This document shows, one piece after another, positions 35,727 to 47,600 of a stretch of DNA of 64,000 nt (the first letter of the stretch is position 1; each line of letters opens with the position of its first letter). Made by a program: the position numbers and the translations under genes. Source of the stretch: Prunus persica. Taxonomy: Eukaryota > Streptophyta > Magnoliopsida > Rosales > Rosaceae. Under the pieces are notes generated by a model, which saw only the letters and a list, made by a program, of their open reading frames with translations, was not told the DNA's origin and made no database searches. The DNA is taken from the NCBI RefSeq assembly GCF_000346465.2, contig NC_034016.1:17210063-17274062 (forward strand), in the 5' to 3' direction.

Positions 35727-36083
35727 TTAAGTCCACCGCATCGCTTCATACTTTGCCTTCAATAAACTTCTCTCTTCCTCCCACTTTTCCTTCTCTTCTC
35801 TGTGCTTCTCCTTCTCTCTCTTCATCCTCTCCTCAAACTTTTCCTTCTTCTTTTTCAACTTCAGCTGAAACTCCTGCTCCCACATGTCTACCCATGATTT
35901 GTACTCCCCCTGTTTGGTTTTGAGGTTCTGCAATCCCTGGTCACACTTATCCCTCATTTCGGATAACAGCTCCTCCAAGTAAATAACGTCCCCAACACCA
36001 ATCTCACCTTTTGCTTTCTCTAATTCTTGGTCTAATATAATCTCAACCTTGCCCAGCTCCTCTCTGTTGATTGTCTTGGCCAT
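35727..36083 (-). CDS. gene D: small charged coiled-coil protein, unknown function
   Basis: Single exon, 118 residues, on the minus strand. The ATG at 36083 is preceded by a TATA box (TATATAA on the minus strand, 36215-36221). The protein starts MAKTINREELGKVE. Residues about 65-110 are almost entirely Lys, Glu and Arg with heptad-spaced hydrophobics (KKKKEKFEERMKREKEKHRE), a long coiled coil or single alpha-helix. No membrane segment or known domain is visible. It lies 1.5 kb upstream of gene B on the same strand, and its MA(K/E) start and charged helix recall the A/B coiled-coil exons, so it may be a truncated or sister member of the cluster. I could not show homology beyond composition. 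Confidence 0.55.
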   Translation of the reverse strand: MAKTINREELGKVEIILDQELEKAKGEIGVGDVIYLEELLSEMRDKCDQGLQNLKTKQGEYKSWVDMWEQEFQLKLKKKKEKFEERMKREKEKHREEKEKWEEERSLLKAKYEAMRWT

Positions 36084-36214
36084 CACGTTTTCTTTTCTTT
36101 TGGATTGATCGTCACCTTGGCTTTACGAACCCTGGAAGTGCAGGCACCAACCCAAGAAAAAGAAAAACTAGCTAGGTTTGATTTGTGTGACTCATAAGGT
36201 AAATATCCATGTCC

Positions 36215-36221
36215 TTATATA
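36215..36221 (-). promoter_or_regulatory. TATA box of gene D
   Basis: On the minus strand CTATATAAGG lies about 135 bases upstream of the gene D ATG. This supports gene D being a transcribed gene rather than a chance open frame. Confidence 0.55.
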
Positions 36222-36404
36222 GTGTACAGAAAAGCCTATTCGGTCTAGGAAACCGTCAGAAAAGGGGATTTAAATTGGGAACATGATTTAAAAAATTCAA
36301 CTTAAAAGTAGAAAGTCACAACATTAAATTAGCTAGGAGGGCATTTAGTATCCTATTCAAATAGGGAACTCAAAATTTTTGAATTTTCTTTAAAATAACG
36401 AGTT

Positions 36405-36600
36405 CTTATATTTATTTTTAAGATTCAAAAACTTGTTTAGTATGCAACTTGAAAACTGTTTTTAAATCTTAAAAATTTGAGAATTTGTGGGTTGTTAGAA
36501 AAAAACTGAAAAAACAGATATTTTTTGTTTTTAATAATTGGGGTGTTTTTTTAGTTGTTCTTGAGTTTGAGTTTTTAAAAATAGGCCTACCAAACAGGTT
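36405..36600. repeat. dispersed repeat, second copy of the 21.46 kb repeat
   Basis: The TTTTAAGATTCAAAAACTT, GTATGCAACTTGAAAACTG and GAGTTTGAGTTTTTAAAA blocks recur in the same order as at 21455-21612. This copy ends near GGCCTACCAAACAGG, which resembles a hAT-type MITE end. Non-coding. Confidence 0.65.
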
Positions 36601-36630
36601 TTCTTTGTTTTAGACTAAAATTTTGTTTTT

Positions 36631-36788
36631 GTTTTTGTTTTTTTTGTTTTTTTTTTTTGAGGTTCTTTCCTATTGAAAGGGGCGATAGCATATTAAACTC
36701 ACACACACAACACGGATGTTAGGACTCGAACCCAGAACCTTGCCTGAGGAAGTAAATACTCCAAACCACTACACTAGTGGGTCATTTG
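36631..36788 (-). mobile_element. tRNA-derived SINE, second copy
   Basis: On the minus strand: an A-box-like TAGTGTAGTGG, then a B box GGTTCGAGTCC, then a body matching the 18604-18759 element and a long A-rich tail (T-rich on plus). Imperfect direct repeats beginning CTAAAATTTT flank it at 36615 and 36789, consistent with a target-site duplication. Confidence 0.8.
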
Positions 36789-37139
36789 CTAAAATTTTAT
36801 TTTTTAATTTAAAAAGATAGATTCAATTTAATAACCAAATAGACCTAAGCTACCTAGATAAATTTGATATAGGGGGGAATAAAAGGGAAAGTAAATTACA
36901 CATATCATATCAAATCAAGGCAGACAACGAGAATAAAAAAAAAAAGAATATATCAAGAAGTATCAAGGACCACAACCATATCACATGTCAAATTTAACCT
37001 TGGGAAGAATTCGAGAAGGTTAATTGAGAATCTTACAAGTACTATTGTAAATAATAGTGGACCACAACCAGAAAAAATATATGCATGTTGAAGATTGAAT
37101 TTGAGGTTAATTAATTGAGAATCTTATGCTTTTACGATA

Positions 37140-37215
37140 TTGAAAGAGGGAGGAATCGAATCTAGGACTTCGGGTATGATGATAAATGCTCTTAATTATT
37201 TGATCGCTACAAATC
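37140..37215 (-). mobile_element. possible tRNA-derived SINE remnant of a different type
   Basis: On the minus strand AATAATTAAGAGC (A-box-like) is followed by GATTCGATTCC (B-box-like) at tRNA-like spacing. No clear tail or duplication was found, so this is a tentative call. Confidence 0.4.
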
Positions 37216-37987
37216 TCTTACTTTTTTATTTTATTTTTAAAATAAGAATGAATAAAAAAATTCTTAAAGCCTATTCAAATTTTCTATCAAGAAAATAAAA
37301 TAAAATTCTTAAGTTTCACCAAAACCAAATATTTGCTTAACCTATTACGAAATCAATCAATTCAAGTTGTTCTTTTTATTTTTTGGGAGAGGAGAGAGAC
37401 TTGTCTGGCCTAAGGAATGGGAGACCAAACTACGGAGATGGGTTGCCACTAAAGAAGTAGCCCTACAAACTTTCAACAATAATGCTAGAGATATCAACAA
37501 AAAATTGATTACGAAATGACATGAAAGTGGAATACTATGATTCAAACTTTTGGAAATGATTTCAGTGCCTACAACATTACTACCTTTTTAACAATTATAT
37601 TAGATATAGTTAGTAGTATTTTTCACTACTTTACTACAAAATGACACGGTATTATTTTACTAATTTTTCACTAAAATCTATAATATTAGTGTCAGATTTT
37701 TCTATGGTATGATATCGTGCTCAGTACGAATACATAGAAATACCATACTCGTTAAGTCATTATGGGAGCAAATTTTCCCACGAGAATATTCGATTGGAAA
37801 GATTCCCCTTTCTTCCTTGCCGCCTCTTTCTCCCTGCAAAATAGAACAAATAAGAGGACCACACCTAGGGGATGTTAGCCAAAGGCCCTCCGATGCCTAA
37901 ATTAGTTCAATTGAATCGTATAAAAAACAATAGCTAATAGGGTACGAAGATGTGTTTATAGTATAAACCAGGCGGTCGGAGCCTTAT

Positions 37988-37992
<5 letters not shown>

Positions 37993-38018
<26 letters not shown>
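37993..38018 (+). repeat. (GA)n microsatellite
   Basis: Thirteen GA units in intergenic DNA. A short GGTTGGTGT-type minisatellite follows at about 38125-38160, directly before the assembly gap. Confidence 0.9.
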
Positions 38019-38185
38019 GAGGTGGCTAAGGTCTATGAGGGGAAGATCTCTATAGAGTTTTTAGTAGTAGTTTTGACGTATGTTCATTCTTGTGCGTACC
38101 CAAGCATTTATAGTGGCCTTGGAGAGGTTGGTGTGGTTGGTGTAGTTGGTGTGGTTGGTGTATTTAGGGATTAGTGATTAACCAA

Positions 38186-38285
38186 NNNNNNNNNNNNNNN
38201 NNNNNNNNNNNNNNNNNNNNNNNNNNNNNNNNNNNNNNNNNNNNNNNNNNNNNNNNNNNNNNNNNNNNNNNNNNNNNNNNNNNNN
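38186..38285. other. assembly gap (100 N)
   Basis: Exactly one hundred N bases, a conventional placeholder for a gap of unknown size. The left edge is a tandem GGTTGGTGT-type repeat. Distances across the gap are unreliable. Confidence 0.99.
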
Positions 38286-39200
38286 ATAATTTCCAATTGA
38301 TTGGCCTAATTATTTAACCTAGGGTTCAGGTTTAATTTGATTCCCACGGTCATCATATCATAGTAAATTTCACTCTTAACTAAGGACAAATCTATGTTGA
38401 GGACTATATGGTGGACTATAGCCCATACATATTTTTTTCAAGAATTTTATAAATGCGATGTAGTATTACACACAACCAAAAAAAAAAAAGTTGATAATAT
38501 CTATAATGAATAAAAGATGAATAATTTTAATTCTTTAAAGACTCAAAGAATGTAACTTAAATAGTTCTATCTTGTATTTGCATTGCATGTTTATTTATTA
38601 TTATTATTTTTTTTTTTTACTAGCTTCTATCTTATATATTAGATGCATTTTGAAAGGTATACGGCTCATCGTGCCGTCAAGTTTTTTTGTAAAGGAAATC
38701 TAGCCTAGTCCATTTAAAAATCATGGATCCGTCCTTGCTCTTAAAGCGATGCTACACTAGTCAACAAAACATGATATCGAGTGTGGTATTTTCATATGCT
38801 CGTACTACAACTTTAGTACGCAATCAATGTGATATATCTATTGTTGGTGAGTAGCATGAGCTCCATTTTGAAAAGTACTTAGCTCATTAAATCAACAAAT
38901 CTTCACAGGCCCCTGCAAACCCATACATATTTAATCAAAAATTCAAATTCCATACGAACACCCTTCTGCCGTAAGCCTTCGCACACAACATTTGAACCGC
39001 CAATAAAACAGCGCCACGTAACAATTTATAGCCCCGCTACAAAATAGCATTGTGCATTGGAGCGTATTTTTGTACCAAAACAGGATAAAAAAACGTCACC
39101 GGTGCCTCTTTAATTCTCTTGTCGCCGTATTCTTCATCGCATTCGCATCCAATAAAGGCGATACTTTTCGTACTGCCAGCCACTCAAAGCCCGCAGCTTT
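38286..39200. other. intergenic DNA upstream of the HGSNAT-like gene
   Basis: AT-rich DNA with no gene recognised. The last 100 bases before 39238 are GC-richer and are probably the 5' UTR of the next gene. Confidence 0.5.
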
Positions 39201-39237
39201 ACCGAAACTCTGATATTTCGGCGTCTCGGCCGATAAA

Positions 39238-42200
39238 ATGGCCGATTACACGCCGTTACTAAACGGAGTAGACCATCCGGCGACCATCTGCGCGAAACCT
39301 CCACGTATCGCCTCTCTCGATGTCTTTCGCGGCCTATGCGTCTTCGTGAGCTCTCCTCTCCTTCTCTAAACACCTCCATTTCGATTTAAAGCTTCGAATT
39401 GTAACGTTTAAGCTTCTAGTGAAACGCGTTGACTTTCGATCCGTACTGTTTGGCTGCTGAGAAAATGCGGGAAATGAGTAGTATTATAGAGACTGATACT
39501 CTCAAGTTCCTGTAATTTTCGATCAGCTTAGGTAGTGAAGATGAAATCGAATTTTCACTTTTCAATTCGTTTTCTTTATCTTTAGGAAGTTTTTTGAGGA
39601 CGTGACATAGATTTGTGTTTGCCAAATTTAATCTGCATTGTTTGAATTCCACAGCTGATGATGCTAGTTGATTATGGCGGCTCAATTTTTCCGATAATCG
39701 CTCACTCTCCGTGGAACGGTCTCCATTTGGCAGACTTTGTTATGCCTTTCTTTCTATTCATTGCTGGAGTTTCTCTTGCTCTTGTCTACAAGGTACTTAC
39801 AAAGTTTATAGAGTTTTTTTACATAGAATTCGGCAACTTTGCTGTTTTCGACTTTCAACTTTCAACTTTCAAGTTTAGTATTGTGATTGGGAATAGAAGG
39901 CTTATTTGAATTTATTCTTTTATTAAGGTTATGAATTTATAGAATTTAAAAACTTGATTTTGATTGAAAATTACAGAAGGTGACAAACAGAGCAGAAGCT
40001 ACATGGAAAGCGGTGTTTAAGGCCCTAAAACTTTTTCTTCTAGGCGTTCTGCTTCAAGGTAATATTTTCTGTTTATTCAGTGTGAGCTCTTCTATAAGCA
40101 TCTACGATGTATTAAATGATATGCTACATCAAGAAGGATGTTGATTTTTGTCCTTTCAACATAGTGTACGTATTAGCATGACATGAACTGGAAAAGAGAA
40201 GCATTATCTAGCCAATGACATAAGCCAACAGAAACTATTTCCTATGCCAAATTCATTTATCTCCGTCATCCTTTATCCCGCAGTTGGCATTGTGTTACAT
40301 TTTTCTTCTTTCTATTGATTATGTAATACTACTGGAAATATCAACTGTGCGTGATACATGTCATTTCAGGTGGTTATTTCCATGGAGTAACTTCCTTGAC
40401 TTTTGGAGTTGACATTGAAAGAATACGGTGGTTTGGAATTCTACAGGTGCATAAGTTTTTGATTCCAATATGTTTGAACTGCTTTCCATTCTATAATTGT
40501 TGGGGTATGCACATCTCCGAGTGAAAAGATGAGTGTTTAGGATGTGGGTTTAGTAATTGGGTGCCAAATACTTGAGAATTGGTTTAATTCTTGTATATAA
40601 GTACCATGTGTAATTTTTCTATAGAATTACTGTGTAATTTTTCCATGGAATTACCATGTGTAGTTTTCTAAGGAATTACCGCGTGTAATTTTTCTATAGC
40701 ATTGCCATGTGTAATTGCCTTAACTTTTTTCTAGATAAAGTGGATGTAATTGCCTTAACTTTTGATCTGATGGTTTCAATTCATTTTTCAAAAAATAAAC
40801 TCACAAGGGTGACCACATTGGCCTCCAGTTCAGATAGTTGCTTGCTTTAGCAGAGTGAATTTACAATACATATAGTTCTAACTGAATACATTTCCTTACT
40901 TCGTTCTTATTGTTAGGTTATACAGTAGTTGACTTTCTATCACCATTGTCATTTTAATCAGAGGATAGCACTTGGATATATTGTTGCGGCTTTATGTGAA
41001 ATCTGGCTATCACGTCAGACATGGGATGAAGTGGGATTTTTCAAGAGTTATTACTGGCACTGGTAAGGTTTTAGTCCATAGACTATAGCACTTTGTTACT
41101 TAACATATTTGGTAACTATGTGTATAATATGCATTTTTTATTGGACTTCTACCTAAGAAATCTCAAGTGTTTTTTCCAACAAGTTTAAGGAACATGAAGA
41201 ACGATGGTCCTATGAATGATGTCTATGGGCATTGTCTGACTTCCTTGGTTGTTGGCCTGTGAACACTTAAAGTAGATTATTTGAATTCTTTCGTAATATG
41301 TGTTTAGCATAGAGCTTTATGCAGCGTCATCTACATGATCAATAGGACATCATCAACATGATCACTAAAACATCCATTTTTTATTTATGTTGTGGTCTAT
41401 AACAACACAGATGAGCAGGGAGGGGGTTATTGTTCTCCAACTATGTACTCCAAAAAGTTGACATTCAACTTAGCATATCACTAGTGTCTTATCTAGAATG
41501 CAAAGCAACTGGAGTAATGTCTAAGCAATATTTGGATCACTTGATTTTGTTCTCATACACTGAATTTATTTTTTATAAATTTAATTTTCTTCTTATGTAG
41601 TGTCAATTTCTGTTTTCTACTTTTTAGGTGCGTCATCTTTTCATTATCAGCCATATACGCAGGGTTACTGTATGGTTTGTATGTACCAGATTGGGAATTC
41701 AAAGCATTGACACCAACTTCTATGCGTCCCTCTAGTGATAGTTTTGTTTATTTGGTGAGACCATGCTCAGAACTTCCCTCCTTTTTATATGTGTATATGT
41801 TCTTTCCTGCTATGGTTCAAATAACTTTATTCCTGATATGGTTCAATAACTTTAAAGTCATGTTTTATCATTCTTAGAGTATGATGGAAAAGAGAAAATG
41901 CTTAGGTCATGGGATCTTCATCACTTTGGTTCTTCTCCTACTAATTGTTTTTCTGTCTTTCATTGACCTGTCTGGTTAATGTTTAGAGTATGGAAAGAGC
42001 AAATGTTTACATTGTAGAATCTCTAAAACTGCTTTCTGCCTATAACCCTTTTTCTCCGTGCTGTCTTTCAATGATTTGTGTTGTTGATATCATGCTTAAA
42101 GCATAGAACTAACTACATGCATGCATCTCCGCATCTGAATGCATGTATGTGTAAGGAGAACATGTACAGCATTTTTCTTTTCTCAGAAGTTAATATTTTC

Positions 42201-44496
42201 TCCCGTACCAAGATACCCATCTGCCAATGAGTGTTTTCATTGTTAAGTTGATATTAGGATAGGTTTTTATGGTAAAAGTCATCTTCCCTGATAACAATCT
42301 ACCTTGTTCCAAATGCGCTTTTCTTTAGTTGAATAGCATGCCTTATTTTTTCTTTGATTATCTCATTCTGATTACTTTAATGTAGGTGAAATGTTCTGTG
42401 AGAGGAGATCTTGGACCTGCCTGTAATTCTGCTGGCATGATTGATCGTTTTATTCTGGGTGTTGATCATCTATATTTGAAACCTGTTTACAGGAACCTGA
42501 AGGTAACTTAGCTCATTGTCACTTATTCTATAATGCTTATGCGAGTGATTATTTCCTTATGAAAATCATGATTTACAGGAATGCAACTTGTCTGCTGATG
42601 GTGAGGTTCCAGAGAGTTCACCTTCATGGTGTCATGCTCCTTTTGATCCAGAAGGTATTTTAAGGTGGCCTATCTAACCATTTTCTATTCTATCATATTC
42701 ACAGGGGTGTTAAGTTGTGTTTGCTTCAGTTATTCTGTTCATGACATACCATTTTAGCTAATCAATATTTTTTAAGATTTACTTAACGCAAACTTCAGAA
42801 AAAGAAGAAACCAACAATTCAAATGGAGGTTTCTGTCAAGCTACAGAAATGCAAACTACTTTCCTTCCATGTCAACATCTTGTTTTATTACAGCCCCTCT
42901 AGATGATGCCTAGTATTTCTCAATTCATATCAAAACCATAATTGCAAATATATTAGAAGCATCAAAATAACAAACATAACAGTAGCTGTAGAAATGTGTT
43001 CCTACTTGGTTTAATTGGCTCAACCTGTACAAGCATCCTCTCTGCCTCTGTGACTTTAGAGCAGTCACTAACTATCATCCATTGTTGTCTCCCACTTGGC
43101 CACTGGCTCCTCTTCTTTAGTAATTGATTTTGTTATGTCGTAGCATTTCATCACAGCTAGTAAAAATATCAGTCTATTGACATTCACTATGTGTTCACAG
43201 CTCCCTAACAGCTGCAGTGACCTGCATAATTGGACTTCAATATGGTCACATTCTTGCACACATAGAGGTAATGCCTTGTTCATGAGTTCAGCGGATTTCA
43301 ATATTCACTTTAGAAAAATATTTGGCAGCTTTCTAGTGTTGACACAATTTAAACAAAAACCTTGACAATAGTCCTTAAGATGCGTTGCACTCTATGCGGT
43401 GATATTTGTGACATATTTTACTTGTTCAATCAGTTGTACATTATCTTGACCATCATCTTTAAGCTTCATGCAAGCTTTTATTGCTTAGGTAATTTACTTA
43501 GCAGATGTTCTGTTTACTTTTTCAGGACCACAAAGGGCGCCTAAATGCTTGGTCCTTGTTTTCAGTTTCAATCTTTGTTCTTGGTTCATTCCTTGCCTTC
43601 ATAGGTATAAAATGTTATTGTTGCCTTGAACTCAGTGGGTACTTCATTTAAATTACTCCGGCTAAGATGTTTTCAGCAAAATCTACATTTCACTGATGAA
43701 TTTCAAGCACTTAGTATGTGGATTTGATTTGTGCTAGCTCTAATGCACTTTAGTACTAACTTTCCTGCACTACCATTCATTTCTGATTTTCAGGCATTCC
43801 TGTAAATAAATCTCTGTACACAATCAGTTATATGCTAATTACTTCAGCTTCTGCGGGAATCACATTTTGCGCTCTGTATCTACTGGTCAGTGCTAAGAGT
43901 TTATTTTATATATTGGAAGTGATAAATTATTCTTGCTTTACCATGCTTTGTCTTTGGTGAGCTAATGAGACTTGACATAATGATCATGTTCCCTATATGA
44001 GATTCGGTCTTTTCTTTTTAAGTTTCCATTTACCATACTAATTCTAGCAAATATACCTGAAAATAGAGTTTTTAAGCTCGGCCTCATGCTTGCAATTTTT
44101 TTTTTTTGGGCATCATTCTTCAGTCAAGGTAGGTATAACAAGTCCCATCCTTACAAATTTTTTGTTAATGAGGGTTGTAACAACCCAATTGACGAGTATA
44201 CTGCCTGCTCTTTGTTGCAGATCGATGTTTACGGGTACAGGTGCATTACATCTGTGTTGGAGTGGATGGGAATACATTCTTTGAGTATTTTTGTTCTCGT
44301 AACTTCCAACCTAGCTATTATTGCAATACAAGGATTGTACTGGTCTGATCCTGAAAATAACATTGTAAGTGTCAATAGAAAGCTACTCTTGCTGAAACCC
44401 AAATTATACACAACCTTCCTTCACCATTCATTTATTTTGACACTTCCCGTTTCTAAACAGGTTCATTGGGTTATCACACGCTTTTTGCACAAGTGA
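39238..44496 (+). CDS. HGSNAT-like (DUF5009) multipass membrane acetyltransferase homologue
   Basis: Thirteen exons: 39238-39345, 39655-39792, 39977-40058, 40370-40446, 40962-41062, 41628-41754, 42386-42502, 42579-42664, 43201-43267, 43526-43604, 43794-43885, 44221-44364 and 44461-44496; 1254 nt, 417 residues. Animal HGSNAT transfers acetyl groups across the lysosomal membrane onto heparan sulfate; plants have homologues whose substrate is unknown. Family marks: RIASLDVFRGLCVF at the first membrane helix, then AHSPWNGLHLADFVMPFF, whose His53 aligns with the acetyl-accepting histidine region of human HGSNAT (alignment from memory). About ten hydrophobic segments follow, with a cysteine-containing lumenal loop (residues about 206-275). 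Exon 8 must use the second of two GT donors ten bases apart (42665, not 42655) for exon 9 to stay in frame. Intron 4 carries a minisatellite. Confidence 0.92.
40603..40720 (+). repeat. minisatellite, about 25 bp x 4-5, in intron 4 of the HGSNAT-like gene
   Basis: Imperfect head-to-tail copies of a unit like ACCATGTGTAATTTTTCTAT. Units are 24-26 bases long and differ by one to four substitutions. Confidence 0.8.
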
Positions 44497-44699
44497 AGTG
44501 GCTATCTGACGCTCACTCGTGGATAAAGCATTTTAAACCCTTGATTGGAAACTTGATTGAGATATATACTTTATGATTACTCCTCTTCATATTGATCTTC
44601 AAGTTTGCTCGGGATCTGAATATCGGACTCCGATTTTTACTGTTTCGGTCACGAAGCAGATAACACTTGGGAAGAGATTTACTATTGTCACAACAACCA

Positions 44700-47600
44700 A
44701 GATTGGTTCAACCACAAAAGAACGAACTATCACTCTCTATCCTATTCTGCTTGTATGTGCAGGAAATTTTGGAACAACTAATTCCATCATCTATAATTGT
44801 TTTACATGTATAGCCTTGACAATGTGACATGATCCAAGTTACTGTATGTTGAAGTTGAATCCCGACAATGTAAGTGATGTTCAAGTTGGCTGGGTAGAAC
44901 TGGTTTCGGGCAGCCAAGCTATTTCGGCGGCCATGATCCATGTTAATGTATGTTCTGTAAAACTCAGTGGCTTAAGGTAGTGATAAGGAAATGAGGTTTA
45001 CATGTTTGTATAGATTATGTTTCTTTATTAAAAACCATTTTCGTATTAGTATTTACTAATGATATACGCTGTACTTTTAATATTTGTTTTCTAAATAATT
45101 ATTGTTTTATTGGGGTTGAAGCTAGAATGATCTCTCTGCTATGCTGTATGTTCTAAGCATCAATGATTAGATGGTCCACTTATCTCTAATGGTCTAACTT
45201 ATATTAATTAATCCATCTCTTAGTTAATCAACCAGTAGGTGTGGAAAGGGAATATCGTCCGTGGATTATTCCTATCATTTCTGTTTGTTTTAAAGTGAAG
45301 ATCTTCAAAATCAAATCAGATTTTATGTCTTCCCCAAAAATAAATTCTCAGGATCGTTATCGAGGAAATTTTTTTGTAGCAACCCCACAACCCGAAAAAT
45401 AAATAATTAATTAATTAAAAAAAATTTGTCCAAAATTTATCTGCAACTTATGAGTGATCGTAGCCTTTGTGGTTAAGCCAAAATAGACCTTAAATATAAA
45501 ACACAAGATGAACCTTATCCTTAACTAAAACCCAAAACTTACTTAGATTTGGACATTTTGTCTAATCTGTTTGTTTTGCTCAACCTTTCATTTTTGTTTT
45601 CCTCCCTCACAAGCTTCCAACAATATCATATCAAAAAATTGGGCCCCCCTATCCTTGTAATCTCCCAATGCGACAAATATGCCCCTAGAAAAATATATTA
45701 TTGATTGACAACATTTCTAGTTGGGTCCTTCTCAAAATTTTCACCATATATACAAGCCATTCTCCAAGAGTGATTGGTGTACAAATTTTATGTGGGCAAG
45801 TGATGGGCTAGTAGTTTATCTTTTGCTTTGAAGCATATCTAAAAACTTGTTAAAGAAGAAAAGCTTATTGTAATATAACATGATTTATGCGACTCTGCAT
45901 TAGAAGTTCTTGATTCGATTTTCTCCGGAACAAACTTTATGTGGTTTACAAAGTACTTTTGTTATAGATGTTCTATATTGCTTTCTCAAGAACAAAGATG
46001 ATGCATTTTTACATGCACAAATTTCCTAAAATTACAGTCAATTTTGGCTTTTCTACTGCCATAATACCATCCAAATAACTGTTTATCTTTATCTTTTCTT
46101 TTTCCATTTTTGTACTTTTTCCTTTAATTGGCATTCCCTTTTTCATGTTCACCATCCAAATCCCGAATACCATGAATATGTAAACCCTTTTTCTTTTTGC
46201 CTTTCTCTTTTTGGCTCAGGTAGGAGAAAAAGCAGTTTTCATATGATTCATAGAGTGGAATTTATAGTTAGGGTTTTCTTCTTCTTTTTTTCTTGTTTTT
46301 TTAAAGGTAAAACATTACATACTTTCCCTATTATACATTCATTTTCCACCTTTCTCTTTTTTCCTTTTCGTCATGTGATGATATCGTATGAAAATTATTT
46401 AACTGTTTAATTATTTTTGTCATAACTTAGTGCTTAATGAAAATACTGAGTTCGTCTATATATTCGATAATCGTAAATGACTAAAACATTTTCGAGGATT
46501 TCTGATTTAGAAAGGGAAAATACAATGGACAATGTATCTAGTCTTCTCCTTCAGAAAGGAAACAAGAGTTAAGTGTAAAATTAGAAATGAACTATGATGA
46601 GGCATATGAACACAATTAATCATAATCAGATTGAGGACATGCAATTTGTTTTCTTGTATATTTTTTTTTTAGGGCATTGCGGATCAGAATTTGGACATTT
46701 TCGTAAAATGGAAGAACGAATCAAAAGTTGTGCTCAGTGCCTTCTTCACTGGTCGCATCTGTAATTCTTTCGTCTTTTTCTTCTGTTTTTTTTTTTTAAA
46801 AAAAATTCTTAAAATGAAACGAAAAGCATCGAAATGATACACAGCTATCTAGCTCTATCTCTTCGGAAATTAGCAGGTAGCTTTATAAAGCGAGTGGGTC
46901 CCTTGCTCTGCGGGGCCCACTGCCTCACTCACAGCCACAAAGATGAATATGAAAATATGACCGTTGCGCCGTTCCGTTACCCATTCAGCGGTTGAAGAAA
47001 GACGGCTCTGGAAGCATCTAGCTGTTTTAGCTACTGGACACGTGGACTTTCTTGGTCCTCTCATGTTAATTTACTCATGTGACACAAATTTGAATATTAA
47101 GCAAAGAATTTCTTGTTTAAATTATGAGTTAGGTGGGAGACATGAGTTAGATTAGTTTACAGGGCAGTGATTACTTCTTTTTACATTTAAGTCTCAATCC
47201 ATCTGTAAATTAGTTAATTATAAATAATTTAGATTATCGCTTATATATAAAATAATAAAAATATTGGGTTAGTAAATACTCTCTTCAAAATGTTAGTCAC
47301 TATTTATTTTGTGATTACATTTTTCTTTTGTCAAATAACGTTTTCACAGAGTCTGCTAGGGTATCTACTTTCGTTCTTATAAACATGACACGTGCACATG
47401 ATTTATTGATCTTATGTTGATTATCGTTCTAAATTTTAGGTAGAAAGATGAATTTGTCAAATTCAATAATTAAAAAAAATTGACTTGTCATTGAAACTGA
47501 TTAAAACTCAACACAAATTTATTCTTTGAGATTTCTGAACAAAACAGTGAAGAAGGACATAGATATTATGAGGCTATGAGCCTCTACATTCCAAACTTGG

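Noticed and set aside
43068..43365. Open frames around HGSNAT exon 9 as a separate gene
   Set aside because: They are readings of exon 9 and its introns; the spliced frame explains the conserved part.
46870..47155. Overlapping 63-64 codon frames on both strands
   Set aside because: No homology, no promoter context and a length expected by chance.
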